Shown in pieces: positions 10,713-33,785 of a stretch of 64,000 bases of DNA. Both the position numbers and the translations under genes were made by a program. Position 1 is the stretch's first letter; each line of letters starts with the position of its first letter. The notes under the pieces were generated by a model. It saw nothing but the letters and a program-made list of their open reading frames with translations, was not told the DNA's origin and ran no database searches. Source of the DNA: Azadirachta indica (lineage: Eukaryota; Streptophyta; Magnoliopsida; Sapindales; Meliaceae); assembly GCA_022749755.1 (NCBI GenBank), contig CM040453.1:1572102-1636101 (forward strand). The letters run 5' to 3'.

Positions 10713-12359
10713 ACAACGAGTTTTCCAGCATTTTCTGGCCTCTCCTGGCCACCTTTGTTGCAGCAGCTGCTGCAGCACCAAATGAAGCCCCTACCTAGTG
10801 GAAAGAAGGTAAACAGATACGTTGCTTGGCATCAAAACTGAAAACAAAACTTCAAAAACTATTAAAGAGATCTTAGTTCATTGTGCACGTACCAACAAAC
10901 CACCTTTCAAGGCAGCAGCTTGGCATCTTCAGTAGCCTCCTCACTTGATTCTAAGAAGTTACAGCAACTTCAGCAGTTATGGAAGCAACACAAACAGTCA
11001 CATAAGAAACCAGAAATGCTTGATAACATGGTTTGAGACTACTTGAACAACTTCATCGAGCATGACAACATCCAACACAGCGGACACCAGTACCAATTCC
11101 TTGTATCAGATGTAAACCTGTGAAATGTACAGAACGTAAAGAAATCAGTCAGGACATTCAAAATACAATGATACAGCCCTTCTCGTAAAAAGCTTAGATA
11201 AATCTAAGGCTTTAGCTGCTTATCCTAATGATTGAACTCGAGTAAACTAGGGGCATGAATTGAAATTGTAACTCGCACGGCTTTCCACCACTCAAGACTG
11301 CACTTTCTACTGGTTCTACAGCATGGACCTGGACAGAAACAAAAGAAGTTACCATTAAAGTAAACAATCACAGCAATGATGTTGATCCCTACTTCCGCTT
11401 TATACATAGACAGAAGAAAACAACCTTAATCTCTGGCTTTTTCTGCTCGAGGAATTCCCTGCAGCAGTTATAATATCGCCAGTGCCAATACCTGCAACAA
11501 AGATATCAAATGTCCCTCTCTGGACCAGTGGTTTCATAGTCAATTCACAGCATTAATGTAAAGAGGATCAAAAATCCTTTCAACCAACAAAAAGACCTAC
11601 AAGGTAGCAACAAAAGAAATACCTTTGGATTGGCAGGATTTCACATTGCTGAAGGAATAAATGTTTGGTATTTTATTCAGTACTCCTCGGCCTTTTCAAT
11701 AACTCCTTTGTAAACCTTCAGTGGATCTGTCAAATGCACCTCAGCTCCAAAAGCTTGGAGCACAATTCTTCTCTCAAGGCTATATGATGCCGGCATTATA
11801 AGGATAATCTAATACCCCTTTTTACTCCACCGAATCCTAATCCAATGCCAGTATTACCACTGGTGATCTCAATGAGGACAGTCTTTAGCCAAATTTCATT
11901 CAAACAAATATAGAAGGAAAATTTGCTAGTTAAAACACAACTGACAAGTTCTAACAATTCAACTATTGACAAGGGAAATTTGTCACATGCCTTCCCAGGC
12001 TATATCAGGCCTTTATCTTCTGCATCTTTAATCTTGCTGTACACAATCCTGAATATCAAAAATAAAGACAGAATGAACAAAATTCAGTCAGATGAAAATT
12101 CCCATGGTGATATAAATGAAAACAAGATGCATGCCTATCTTTGATACTACAGCAACGTTCCACTGTTTCTAGTTTGGCAGCAATACGGGCAACACAGTTG
12201 AGTTATACCATTGGAGTGTTGCATATCAGCTGCATGAAAGGAGAAAAACACCAGTAGCATAAGTTATATTAGCGTAATCTAAGTGGGAAAAAACCAATAG
12301 AAAGCATAAGTTATCATTACTTCAGAGACATCCTTCTTGATTATATGCTCGTCCTCCAT
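10713..12359 (-). pseudogene. Cysteine synthase pseudogene (exons 1-9 remnants)
   Basis: Nine blocks match exons 1 to 9 of the intact gene at 14584-17951, in the same order and still separated by introns. This is a DNA-level duplication, not a retrocopy. Blocks on the minus strand: exon 1 near 12320-12359 with its ATG (MEDE-type start), exon 2 about 12140-12230, exon 3 about 11990-12055, exon 4 about 11630-11885, exon 5 about 11430-11560, exon 6 about 11280-11330, exon 7 about 11030-11110, exon 8 about 10905-10955, exon 9 about 10713-10795. Exon 4 keeps TSGNTG but has in-frame stops, and exon 9 is frameshifted after its alanine run. Exon 10 was not found. The gene is dead. Confidence 0.9.
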
Positions 12360-13798
12360 ATTATCTTTTGAGAAATCTGCAAGTTGATGATGGAATCGAT
12401 GAGAGAATGCTTTGAAGAGAAACTGCATAATATTAGTAATAGGAGATTGTAGAAATTAAGCAGATAGGAATACAGGAGTCCTTTAGTAGAAAGCCCTTTC
12501 GAGTAAAAGTGTAAACATTAAAGTATCTTTTACTAAGCACATCCTAGTTATGTCTAGATATGACGTTTACAAATGAAGGAGCTCTGGCCAACACTATAAT
12601 CAGATGAACATTTTGTCTAAGGCAATATCCAGCAGATCATACTTGGATTAAATCCTGAAAAAGGCTAAACAATGCAAGCATATCAAATATAGAGGTTTTG
12701 GGTTATGTTTATAATATATAATATATGTGTGTGTGTGTGTGTGTTTGAGTGGGCGCCGAATTATCAAAAGAAAAGAAACAAGGCCGTATAGCAAGACAAG
12801 CAAACGGCAGAAAACAAACAAACAAGTTAACTCACTCCTAGGAATCAAATGAACAGAAAATTTTAAATGTTTCAAGAGCAAGAGTTTTCAGAGCAACTAT
12901 ATGGCCATTTTCTTGAGATTGTCATTTTCCGTTCCATTGCAATTATCATCTTTCCTTGGCTGGGATCATTACTTGGCTGTTAGACACTTCATGCTGAACC
13001 CTTTATGCTTTCTGCATACAGTTTTGGAACATATGCGTATACATTTAACGTTATACTGAGTCTGAAATAACAAACAGGGTCGTATAACAGCAAGTTCAAA
13101 ACAAGAAGACAACAGAAAGAAACAAATAAATTAACAAACTCTATCTTAGTGATTGTCTTATAATCTAAGTTTACAAAACATCTTATTAAATTATTCTGAA
13201 CGCTGATTATTTCGAATCTGGTGTAGAAAAATGCAATACCAAACATACCATTAATTACCTCAAACTAATAAAGGATCTGCTTTGCAAGAGAGTATTCACA
13301 GAAATATCATATAAAATTAAATCTTGTACTCTTCACTCTCTCCATTCTCAGCTTAAATTATATATTCATGGGTAATCTTAAGCCAAATGTATTGAGTAAA
13401 TATCTTTCATAGTCTAAATTGATACTACTGAGCTCTCTTTAACATTAGTATGATACTCTTTTTCGCAGAACAGAAAAACATTTAGAGTGCTTTTCGAAGA
13501 AGCAGTTAATCGGTACTTCTGCAAGGAACATTTGCAAGTGCTCATGTCTACTTTATCAGGTTTGTAAGTGAATATACGGAAGCAACTTTTTGATGATATA
13601 TAGAGAGAGAAAGTATTTTATAAATATTTTTCAACTGGTTTCCAAAGATACTTGATACGTGATTTTTTGAGAATTTCTCTACATTGTTTAGCAAGAAATT
13701 GCCTTTACTCGCAAGTGTTTTTCACGAAAACACATATCCATATTTATCCCGATCAATTTGATACAAAGAATTAAAATATAATCAATGAGCTTCGTAGA
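12360..13798. other. Spacer with microsatellite
   Basis: A (TG)n run occupies about 12726-12744. Two diverged A-rich segments, about 12765-12835 and 13065-13140, resemble each other. No gene is seen. Confidence 0.55.
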
Positions 13799-13850
13799 AT
13801 CCCACATCGGATGAGCATAAATGAGAAATAGGGAAGCGGGAATATAAATA
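13799..13850 (+). promoter_or_regulatory. Intact snRNA promoter of U1 copy D (USE + TATA)
   Basis: Perfect USE, ATCCCACATCG, at 13799-13809 and a strong TATA box, TATAAATA, at 13843-13850, with 33 bases between. This is the spacing of Pol II-transcribed plant snRNA genes. The predicted RNA start is about 13875. Confidence 0.9.
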
Positions 13851-13874
13851 AACAGAAAGGAGGCCGCGCCTAAC

Positions 13875-14034
13875 TTACATACCTGGACGGGGTCTATGGG
13901 TGATCAGGAAGGCCCATGGCCTAGGCCGGTGGCTTCCATTGCACGAACGGGAAGTGCATCAGCCTAACATCTCCGTGTGCGGAGACTGTACGTCATAATT
14001 TGTGGTAGTGGGGGCTGCGTTCGCGCTACCCCCT
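13875..14034 (+). ncRNA. U1: U1 snRNA, copy D (variant 5' end)
   Basis: About 160 nt. Stem I is near perfect (GGTGATCAGGAAGGCCCATGG, matching the U1-70K loop type). The Sm site ATAATTTGTGG is intact at about 13997-14007. The GCG-TTCG-CGC tip of stem IV is present, but its lower stem is mismatched in the middle. The splice-site recognition end reads TTACATACCTGG where U1 has ATACTTACCTGG, changing core ACTTACCTG to ACATACCTG. Alternatively, four bases (ATAC) were inserted after an ACTTAC four bases upstream. The U1A loop reads ATTGCACGAA. The intact promoter argues for expression and the altered 5' end for changed or lost splice-site choice. Confidence 0.8.
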
Positions 14035-14583
14035 TACAAATGTCACATGAAAAATTTTCGAAATGGAGGCGTGCGTAGCAATGTATGTTGTATAGCGGAG
14101 CAATGTATGTTGTCTAGTACGATTGACGGCGTGTGATTGTATGTAGTATTTGAAAATTTTATGTATAACTTAATTAATAAGATTTTAGAATAATGATAAG
14201 TAATTGAACACTGTTTATGTTTCAAGTTTCAACACTCAAAAATGTGACATAGCTTCGGGTCTACTGCTCGAGCACAGTTGTCCCATCAATCGTCACAAAA
14301 TATTGTCATTCTAGTTATAAGAAAGCAGACAGTGACCTTATCAGCAATGTAAGAATAAACTTCCGACAATATGTTTGAATTCATATTTTATTCAAATGTC
14401 ACAGCAAGTACAGAGACTAATGCACATAAGTTTAACAGTGCACAAACAGTGAAGCATCCGAGTTATTTCTAATTGTTTATTAAGAAAACATGAAGAAGAA
14501 AGACATCCAAACACATAAAATTTCTGACTTGAAAAGCATGTTCTCCCTGTAGAATACTCTTCAGTCAAGGTGATGTTTCAGAG
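14035..14583. other. Spacer and cysteine synthase 3' UTR
   Basis: Only non-coding AT-rich sequence is seen. The minus-strand 3' UTR of the next gene probably covers about 14350-14583. Confidence 0.55.
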
Positions 14584-17951
<3,368 letters not shown>

Positions 17952-20900
17952 TTTAGTCAAATTACTGCAGCAGCATTTCAGAGAGAACAGATCAGGGGAA
18001 AACAAAGAAAATAAAATAGTATTGAAGCAGCAATTGATTAACTTAAAGTGTAACTTAAAGTTTCAAAAGGAGGAAACCCATCTGGTTGCGAAGAAAATGA
18101 ACTCAAGAAATTTTTTTTTTTTTCTTTTTTCCTTCTTCTTCTAAGGAATACCTAGATGCCAGGAAGGAAGACACTTGACTGAATAAAGATTAAATCTTTA
18201 GTAACGAAGGCCCAACCCAGAAACACAAATATCAAACCTAAGGTTTCCAGAACCAAACCTTGAAGCAATGCAGAAAATTCCAGGAGAAAAAAAAAAAAAA
18301 GAACTAGACAACATGAACACAAAATCAAAGCTTTACTAACTTACCAATTAGAAAATCAAAAATCTTTTCTGGGCAGAATAAAAGAAAATGACAAGAAAGC
18401 CGAGAGTTAAAGAGTTTCCAATAAGGTATAAGAAATACAAAGAAACTACGGGGTCATATAAAGAGAAAGTTTGAAGCTTATAAAATACTCACCAAGAAAA
18501 CCTTATCTGAGAAAAATAAAAAATGACAAGGAAGCCGCCCCGCTTCAAGCCCTTTAAATGCTCACGAAGAGAACAGGGGAAAAACAAACAAATCTCCCGC
18601 TGATTTTTGTGCCTGATATTTTCCCTATAAAATAATCTTCAGCCGGCCAAAATACAATTAAAAATAAATGCATACTGCCTGGTTTATAGATTATAATAAT
18701 ACGCAAAGTCTAGCTGTCTGAAGGATGGCGTTTTGTTAATGATGACAAAAGTAAAAATTGAAAGCATTTTCTTGCAATTTGCTTCATGATATTTTTCCTT
18801 TTGAATTTCCTGGTTATTACGTTGTCAATTGAACTTCTAACATTTGACTTTTTGCACTGCATTAATTAATTTTTTTTCTTTCATTTAAGTAATTTTTTTG
18901 TGAATTAAAATAGAGCTATATTTTACAAATAATGAAGAATAGGATACTTAAAAAGTTGACTTGCCCTTTCATTTCTATGGATAAAATAAGAATTTACAAG
19001 CATGATTAGCTGTAATTATACGATCTGGATCCATAAGATTTTGTGGGATTGCTTTAATTTCTTTATTATATAGTCTAATTAACTTTTGAATATGTTACAT
19101 CATTATTAACATGTTCGTGTATTGTGATCAGATGGAACATGTCATCGAATCATCTGATTAGAGTATCTTTTGACTTATTTCATTAATAAATCGTTGATAA
19201 TAATTAATTATTAAGCATTTTGGAAGGGATTATCATCGTGAGTTGTAAAGCTTAACGTGCCCCACGTGTTATCAATATAAAATGTTATTTATTTTTTTCA
19301 TATGAGTTACACGTGGATTGATTCTCCTTCGACGTGGAATTTTTCAATCCTCAATAACACACAGCATCATTTGGCATTTGCGACTAATTAATTCATTTTT
19401 AAATTTTCTATTTATTAAACCCTTATAATAAATTTATATTTTACTTGGGAAGCTCACATCACAAAGAATTTTAATCTATTTATGTTTTTAACAAAAAATA
19501 ATTTTTAGACATACCAAATTTCGAGGACAATTAAATATCCTATTTATATTTGTTTAAAAGTGCACTTACTTCTAGTGCTAAAAATACATTATGCATGCTC
19601 TCAATAATATACAAAGTTATTTTCATTTTTACTCACAATTCATAAATAATATGAAATATTGAAAAGTTATTTACAATGTTCTTTCAAATGACAGATCACT
19701 GTTAAAGATAACGATATCAAAAATAAGAAAGAAATTGTATACGAAAAATTTTTTTTTAAAAAAAAAAAAAAGGAAAAATGCATTTGAACAACGTGAAATG
19801 TCAATTTTATCAATACTAGTTCTATTGAAATCTAAGTCAACTCAACTTCTCTCATAGAAATCATCTTTATTAGCATAGCATTAGATCTCAAGAACTTTAT
19901 GCTCAAATCGGTAATGTAGACGAAATCTTTGAAGTAGTAATTGAAATCTTAAGAAATCTTTAACCTTATCCACATGGGTTAAAAGTTGATGTCAAAGTGT
20001 TGTTTGCTTTGTGTCTCATCAAACAAACCCAATGCAAGATGGTAGAAGCCAGCGCGACGAAGACATTAGTGGACAAGCTGGCACACTTCAATAGACACGG
20101 GAGAGAACATTGGTGACGATGGAGTTGCCTTGTAGAATCCCAACAAGTTACATTGATGGGCCTGCTTCTAATGAAGACGATACTGAAGATTTAGAACTGG
20201 GCAATGTAGTATGCAGCAGGGGCACTGCTTTTGTGTTGCTTAGCATTGAAGTAATGGTAGAAAGTTGTCATGAATGCTTTTGCAAAGCGATTGTAAAGAC
20301 AGGGCGAAGAGAAAGGTGCAATTATTATTAAAGCTGTTAAGGAATTGTTGGCCCAAGGATTCTATTAGGAATTCAGATGATTTTGCTTGCCATCAATGTT
20401 GGTCAACTGACGGTCCCCAAACCTTCTATATACATGTAGCATTCTCAAACCTAATTATTTTGCATATTTTTATAAATAACATATAATTAATGCATATGTT
20501 AAATTTAATTTCAACAGTTAGATACACTTAAATTTAATGATTTATAAGATATATTAAAATAATAAACATACCTTTAAAATTTAAGACAAAAAAAACACAT
20601 AAATATTAATTGTTTTTAGCTTTTGAAAATAATAGACAAAACCTAACATGTATAAATAGGCATTTATACAATTATGTTAATTACATAATTTTTGAGATAT
20701 TGAATATTATTATAATTAATGGATATTTTTGGCTAACTACCCTAAATTTATCTATATCTCATTATAATACAATAATTATTTTGAAGCTACATTACAATTC
20801 ATAAAGATGATTAAATATCTTAACGAATTACAAATTCATAATATTCTCTGAAAAAAATTAATAAAACAAAAAAAATTTAATTTCATCTTTTTAATAAAAC

Positions 20901-22492
20901 AAAAAAAAATTTAATTTCATCTTACTAGTTAATTTTAAGTGATATAATAAGTAATAATACGTTATATTACAGTTCATACAAATAACAAATATCTCAATAA
21001 GTTATAAATTCGTAATAACTATCCAAAAAAAATTAAGGAAAAATTAATTTTTCAATTCAACTCTAACAAAATTCTTTTTTATTTTTTCTAAAAAATTTAT
21101 AAATACAAATTAAAAAATTTAAGACCACAAATGTCATTATCTCAATTTAACTTAAAATTGAATTTATTCAAAAGTTTAGCCACTACTTTAGTTGAAAAAC
21201 ACCTTTATATACTTTTCCTTCTCCATGTATACGGAAGAAAACTCTAACTTTCTTCTCCTTTTTTACTCTCCTTTACAAGGCATTGTCTTCTTTTTTTCTT
21301 CTTCTCATTTTCTTGAATTTCAAATCATCTGGCACTTAACTCTTCATGCTTCCTTTAAAATAACTGTTAAATTTACCGCCAACCAACACATTTTCTTTAC
21401 TCATATAGCCTAATCTTTTTCGTCACTCCAAAATCATTTATGAATAGTGATGTTTACGAGTGGCGGGCAATTACTATTGGTGATGAGATTGTTAGAATTA
21501 TGAATGAGTTAATTATTTTTTTGACATTTGTTTTAAAATTAAAATTTGAACCCACTTAGAAAATTAGGGTTTGATTTTTTTATTTTATCTCAAAATTTTA
21601 ATTTTTTGGAATGATTTTATACATACTCAACTTTTGGTGATATCTCATTGTAATCAATAAGTATTAGGAACTATAGTTTATAAAAATGATAAATATTTCA
21701 ACAAATTACATGAAAAAATATAATAAGAGTATGTATATTGGTCATTGAATTAACATCATTAAAAAATTTTAGACAAATATTAAAAATTTATAGTTTAATG
21801 AGATATTTATAATTTTTTTGTACTGAAATATAACATCAAAATAATTATTGTACTACAATAAAATATAGATAAACTCAGTGTATTTAAATGAAAATATATT
21901 AATTAATTTTTCGATTCAAACAATCATGATTTTGTGAAAGAAAAAAGGTGGTCATACTCGAGAACTGAGAAACCTCCTTAAAATTCGAATAGTTATTAAA
22001 TATCATCGTTTGAACAAAAATATTTATTTCTTGAATATTTATATTACTAAAGAAATCGAATTATGTAAATTTTTTTATTGTAGGATTTTTCTTTATATGC
22101 CAATAAAACAAGTGCTGCGACTTTTTGCTAGGTACAAAAATTATCTTCGTGTCCAAACACCTTGAATTGTGACAGGTTGACAAGTCGAATTAACGTATGC
22201 TCACATCCAAACATTCTTTCAACTGAGTTATTTTCCATTTTATCTTCGGACAATATAGTCATCGTAAAATCCTGAAGTCCCCACGCTATCGAAGGGCATT
22301 TTCGTCCAACCGCCGCCTACCTGCTACTGCCGTACGCGCACCGTTTGGACGTTGATACGCAGATCTCGAACGGTCGATCCCTCTATTTTTCGTCCCTAAA
22401 TTCTCTTCTATTTCTACTTACTATTTTGTTTTCCCACAAAATTCAACAAATTTTCAACCGAACCGGACGGAAGGGGACCGGAAAAAAGAGCC
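17952..22492. other. Long AT-rich intergenic region
   Basis: Contains the divergent upstream regions of cysteine synthase (minus) and XRN4 (plus). A likely 5' UTR and leader intron of cysteine synthase extend to about 18600. A slightly GC-richer stretch at about 20030-20420 holds a 73-codon ORF (20110-20331) I cannot assign; it may be a decayed coding fragment. A short duplicated AATAAAAC-AAAA-TTTAATTTCATCTT unit lies at about 20861-20925. The rest shows nothing recognisable. Confidence 0.6.
19263..19338. promoter_or_regulatory. Cluster of G-box/ACGT elements
   Basis: CACGTG at 19263-19268 and again at 19310-19315, plus GACGTGG near 19331. These cores bind bZIP and bHLH factors and occur in ABA- and light-responsive promoters. 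The cluster is 1.3 kb upstream of the cysteine synthase ATG and 3.2 kb from XRN4, so its target gene is uncertain. Confidence 0.4.
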
Positions 22493-30381
<7,889 letters not shown>

Positions 30382-31662
30382 CCTCTGTGATTTAATTGAT
30401 TCCTGCATTTTTTCTGCTTCGGAATTCCCCGAGTGTATCTGAGCTCTCCGATGAATCTGTATTGTCAGGATAAAGTTTCAAGAAAAATGCATGACTGCTT
30501 GGGAATGCAAATTGACATAACACGGTGCAAGTTAATGGTCCATACTTTTCTCTCACTAAAAAATGTGCTTGGTGTGGAAACTACGTGGGAAGATGAACTC
30601 TGAGTTTGGAAGGTGAGTTTGTGAAATTGTATGAGGATGTTCTCATGGCAGCCTTCCTCTCGTCGATCTTCAGTTCTTTGTTATTAGGGTTGATTGTACA
30701 ATAGACATGTATACTGCAGTTCGGTTTAGGATCACAGGAAACTTTAAAAATTCACCACCTTTTGTGTTGATACCTCACCGCTGTACATGTAATCAGCAGT
30801 CGGCAAAATAGCTGATATGCATTCATGTATGAAAAAATGTAGTAGCCACCCCCTAATTCAATAGCGGCTCAAGTCCCGGAAGTCTAAAAGATTAGAGCTT
30901 TTTCTTATTCATTTGTTTTCCTTTTAACTTTTTCTTTTAAGGTTTCTTTATTGTGATATGAACTGAGTTGTACGTTGTGATTTTTAAATTCAGCATGATA
31001 AAGTTGCGTTTTTAAATTAACCAAAAGTGTAGAATCAATGTGCTCGAGATTAGGCACCTAAAGCGGTTTGGGTGGAATGTTTGTTTGGACTCTGTTTAAA
31101 CTTTTGGTAAATGGCCGTTTTCTCGAGGGGACTAAGATTGAATTGGAATATCTAATTTAATTTACATTTTTTCTTCTTGACGGTACGACTTCCCAAGCGG
31201 TTCACGACTTGGACTTCCAACGGAGGCCATTGTTTTGCTTGGTACCCACTGTGTCTTTCTGACAAGTTTTGGGTGTACAGAAGCAGCAAAACGCGAATGT
31301 ACAAGTTAAGGTACATTCCTTGTACCGGCGCTGGTTTCCGTGGCGATGCAATCCATCGTTTTTGTACTGCTATACCTGGTTGGGGTAAGCTTAATCTTAC
31401 GAATCGAAACAGCAATCTCTAAAAATACTATCTAAGGGCACCATAGGTGGCCTCGTAGGCGGCTGGGTCCACAGGCTGGACCAAGTCCAAGTGCAACACG
31501 CAATTAAAATTAGTAAAGGAAACAAATCCTCGTGAACAAGGTCTCGCCTTTAGCCCCAATTCTCGAACCAACCAGCCAACCAACCAAACGTAACCACACC
31601 CTTAACCTCTTTGGTTAACTATCTCTCTCTCTCTCAATCTCCCTCACGCCTCTTCTCTGTCA
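30382..31662. other. XRN4 3' UTR and upstream region of the GeBP gene
   Basis: The XRN4 3' UTR probably runs to about 30850. A decayed copy of part of it occurs at 33590-33785. A GC-richer stretch at 31170-31420 is open on both strands (81 codons plus, 87 codons minus) without any recognisable domain. A CT-rich leader (about 31620-31640) precedes the next gene. Confidence 0.55.
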
Positions 31663-32868
31663 ATGGCCTCGGAGCAACACGACACCGTTTTACCCGAGGA
31701 AGACCAAGACCTGGATGAAGACGAGGAATCCTCTGAAGACGATGACCTCGAAGAAAATGACGACGTGTTAGCCGACGAAGAAGAAGACGACGACGAGGAA
31801 GACCTCAATTCTGCCTCTACCACCGCCGTTGCTACTCCTGCAATAACCGTCGCCTTCCCCCCCTCCTCCGTCTCCGCGACTACCGTAACCGTTGCCTTAC
31901 CCCCATCCGTGATCGACGAGCCCGATCCTAAACGACAATGTGTTGACGAAGGCGTGACCGTTCAGGAAGAGAGGAAACCGTTGCCTCAACAATTGGACGA
32001 ATCTAGACGTCTGTTTCAACGGCTGTGGACGGATGAGGACGAGATCGAGCTGTTACAAGGCTTTCTGGATTACTCGACCCAGCGCGGGAACGCACATCAT
32101 CTAGACACCGCTCTGTTTTACGATCAGATAAAGTCAAAGCTCCAGCTTGACTTCAATAAGAACCAGTTGGTGGAGAAGCTTCGTAGATTGAAAAAGAAAT
32201 ACAGAAACGTGGTCAATAAGATTAGCTCAGGTAAAGATTTCTCTTTCAAAACAGCTCATGATCAGGCTACCTTTGAAATCTCCCGTAAGATCTGGAGCAA
32301 TAATACTACTACTAACGTTAGTGTTTTAGACGAGGAGGAAGCAAATCACAACAATAATAATCTTGTTGTTAGTCACGAGATGAAAACTAATAATTATGGT
32401 TTAATTAGTAGTAACAATAATGAGGAGAAGGTTACACCAAAGTCTAGGAAGCGATCGAGGTCAAAAACTGTGGGGAACGATAATATTAATGCTGGATTGA
32501 TTAGTAATAGCGAGAATCTGAATGTAACTAGTGGTGGTGGGAATGGGATTGCTGGGGTGGTGGAGGAGACGGTGAGAAGTTGTTTGTCACCGTTGTTCAG
32601 GGAATTGTTGCATAATGTTATGGGAGGGGTGGGTGGCAGAGGGATTGGTGGTTTAACGGTGAATTCGGTCATGCCCTTGGGGTTTGGTGGGACAGGAATG
32701 GGAGTGGCAATGATGGGATTTGGTGGGAGTGCAGGTGGAGGAGAAGTGGTAGATGAGAAGTGGAGGAAACAGCAGATTTTAGAGTTGGAGGTTTATTCAA
32801 AGCGACTGGAGTTGGTGCAAGATCAGATTAAGGTTGCCTTGGAGGAGTTGCGGTCCATGGGAGGATGA
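31663..32868 (+). CDS. GeBP/STOREKEEPER-like transcription regulator (DUF573)
   Basis: Intronless, 401 aa. Residues 1-48 are very acidic (runs of Asp/Glu). Residues about 115-212 match the GeBP DNA-binding region: RRLFQRLWTDEDEIELLQG, then a Lys/Arg-rich helix KLRRLKKKYRNVVNKI and HDQATFEISRKIW. A basic PKSRKRSRSK stretch (about 257-266) looks like a nuclear signal. A Gly/Met-rich linker follows. Residues about 366-399 form a Leu-spaced amphipathic helix (leucine-zipper-like), expected to mediate dimers. Arabidopsis relatives act in trichome and cytokinin responses. The ATG at 31663 follows a CT-rich leader and opens the acidic domain, supporting this start. The exact paralogue cannot be named. 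Confidence 0.93.
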   Translation: MASEQHDTVLPEEDQDLDEDEESSEDDDLEENDDVLADEEEDDDEEDLNSASTTAVATPAITVAFPPSSVSATTVTVALPPSVIDEPDPKRQCVDEGVTVQEERKPLPQQLDESRRLFQRLWTDEDEIELLQGFLDYSTQRGNAHHLDTALFYDQIKSKLQLDFNKNQLVEKLRRLKKKYRNVVNKISSGKDFSFKTAHDQATFEISRKIWSNNTTTNVSVLDEEEANHNNNNLVVSHEMKTNNYGLISSNNNEEKVTPKSRKRSRSKTVGNDNINAGLISNSENLNVTSGGGNGIAGVVEETVRSCLSPLFRELLHNVMGGVGGRGIGGLTVNSVMPLGFGGTGMGVAMMGFGGSAGGGEVVDEKWRKQQILELEVYSKRLELVQDQIKVALEELRSMGG

Positions 32869-33589
32869 AATAGTGATTGAAGATTTGATACTGGAGTATG
32901 AGTTTTCCAGTTTTGTTTCACTAAAGATTTCTTAATCAATGGTTGGTTTATTGATAGTGTAGGGAGTAGCTGCACTTTGAGTTTTATTCTGTTTTGGCTT
33001 TTTTTTCCTTCCTTGTCCTATAGAACAGCGGTTGAATAATGATTCCTAATTATTATGTATTTGCTTACCGTTGATGTTCCTTCTATAGGTGTACATAACT
33101 GTTTTATTTATACATGGTCCCTTGGATAAAGATATATAGCCGTTATATGAATAAAATAACTTTTCTATTTTGAGTTTTGCATTAGAGGTATTAGAGATTG
33201 TTCTCTTGATTCACTGTTCTCAAAATACAGTTCCTGTTGATTGAAATCTGAACTTTCATTTGAATTGGTATCATTTCTGGTCCACCAATGTTAATGAGCT
33301 GAAATTGGTGAGGGGAGTGAGTGGAATTTGCTATTGTGCTATCCTTTAGTTTAGCCACAAAAGTCAATATAGTACTGATGATACAACGAGTATGCATTCT
33401 ATTTCAGTCTACTATTTTATTCTTTTTCTTTCTAAGACTATCATTTGGTTTATTTGTTGATTTGTCTGTCATAGATTTGTGAGACTTGTACTCAGCTTGT
33501 TTAATTGACTATTTTACATCACATGTAAAGGTTGTTATGCTCAAAATTTCAATGTTCAAGTTTTGTATTAGATGTCGCAAGTTTTATGT
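32869..33589. other. GeBP gene 3' UTR and spacer
   Basis: T-rich, non-coding; nothing else recognised. Confidence 0.55.
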
Positions 33590-33785
33590 TCCAGCTTGTC
33601 CCTCACCATAAAAATGTGCTCAGTGTTGGAACAACGCATTAATATCAACTCCTAGTATGGAAGATGAGTTGCTGAAATTGCACAAGTACGCTGTCGTTGC
33701 AGCCTTCCTCTCTTAGATCTTTAATTTTTTTTGTTATTGGGGATGATTGTATGATAGACAACAGTCTTACTGCACATTTTATTCG
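33590..33785 (+). repeat. Displaced copy of XRN4 3' UTR
   Basis: Matches about 30540-30725 with substitutions and small indels. Shared blocks include AAAAATGTGCT, TGAAATTG, GCAGCCTTCCTCTC and TTTGTTATT followed by GATTGTA. It lies upstream of the XRN4 exon copies at 35829-38760, not downstream, so the duplicate has been rearranged. Confidence 0.82.

Noticed and set aside
32394..32672. 92-codon minus-strand ORF
   Set aside because: Antisense shadow of the GeBP coding region.
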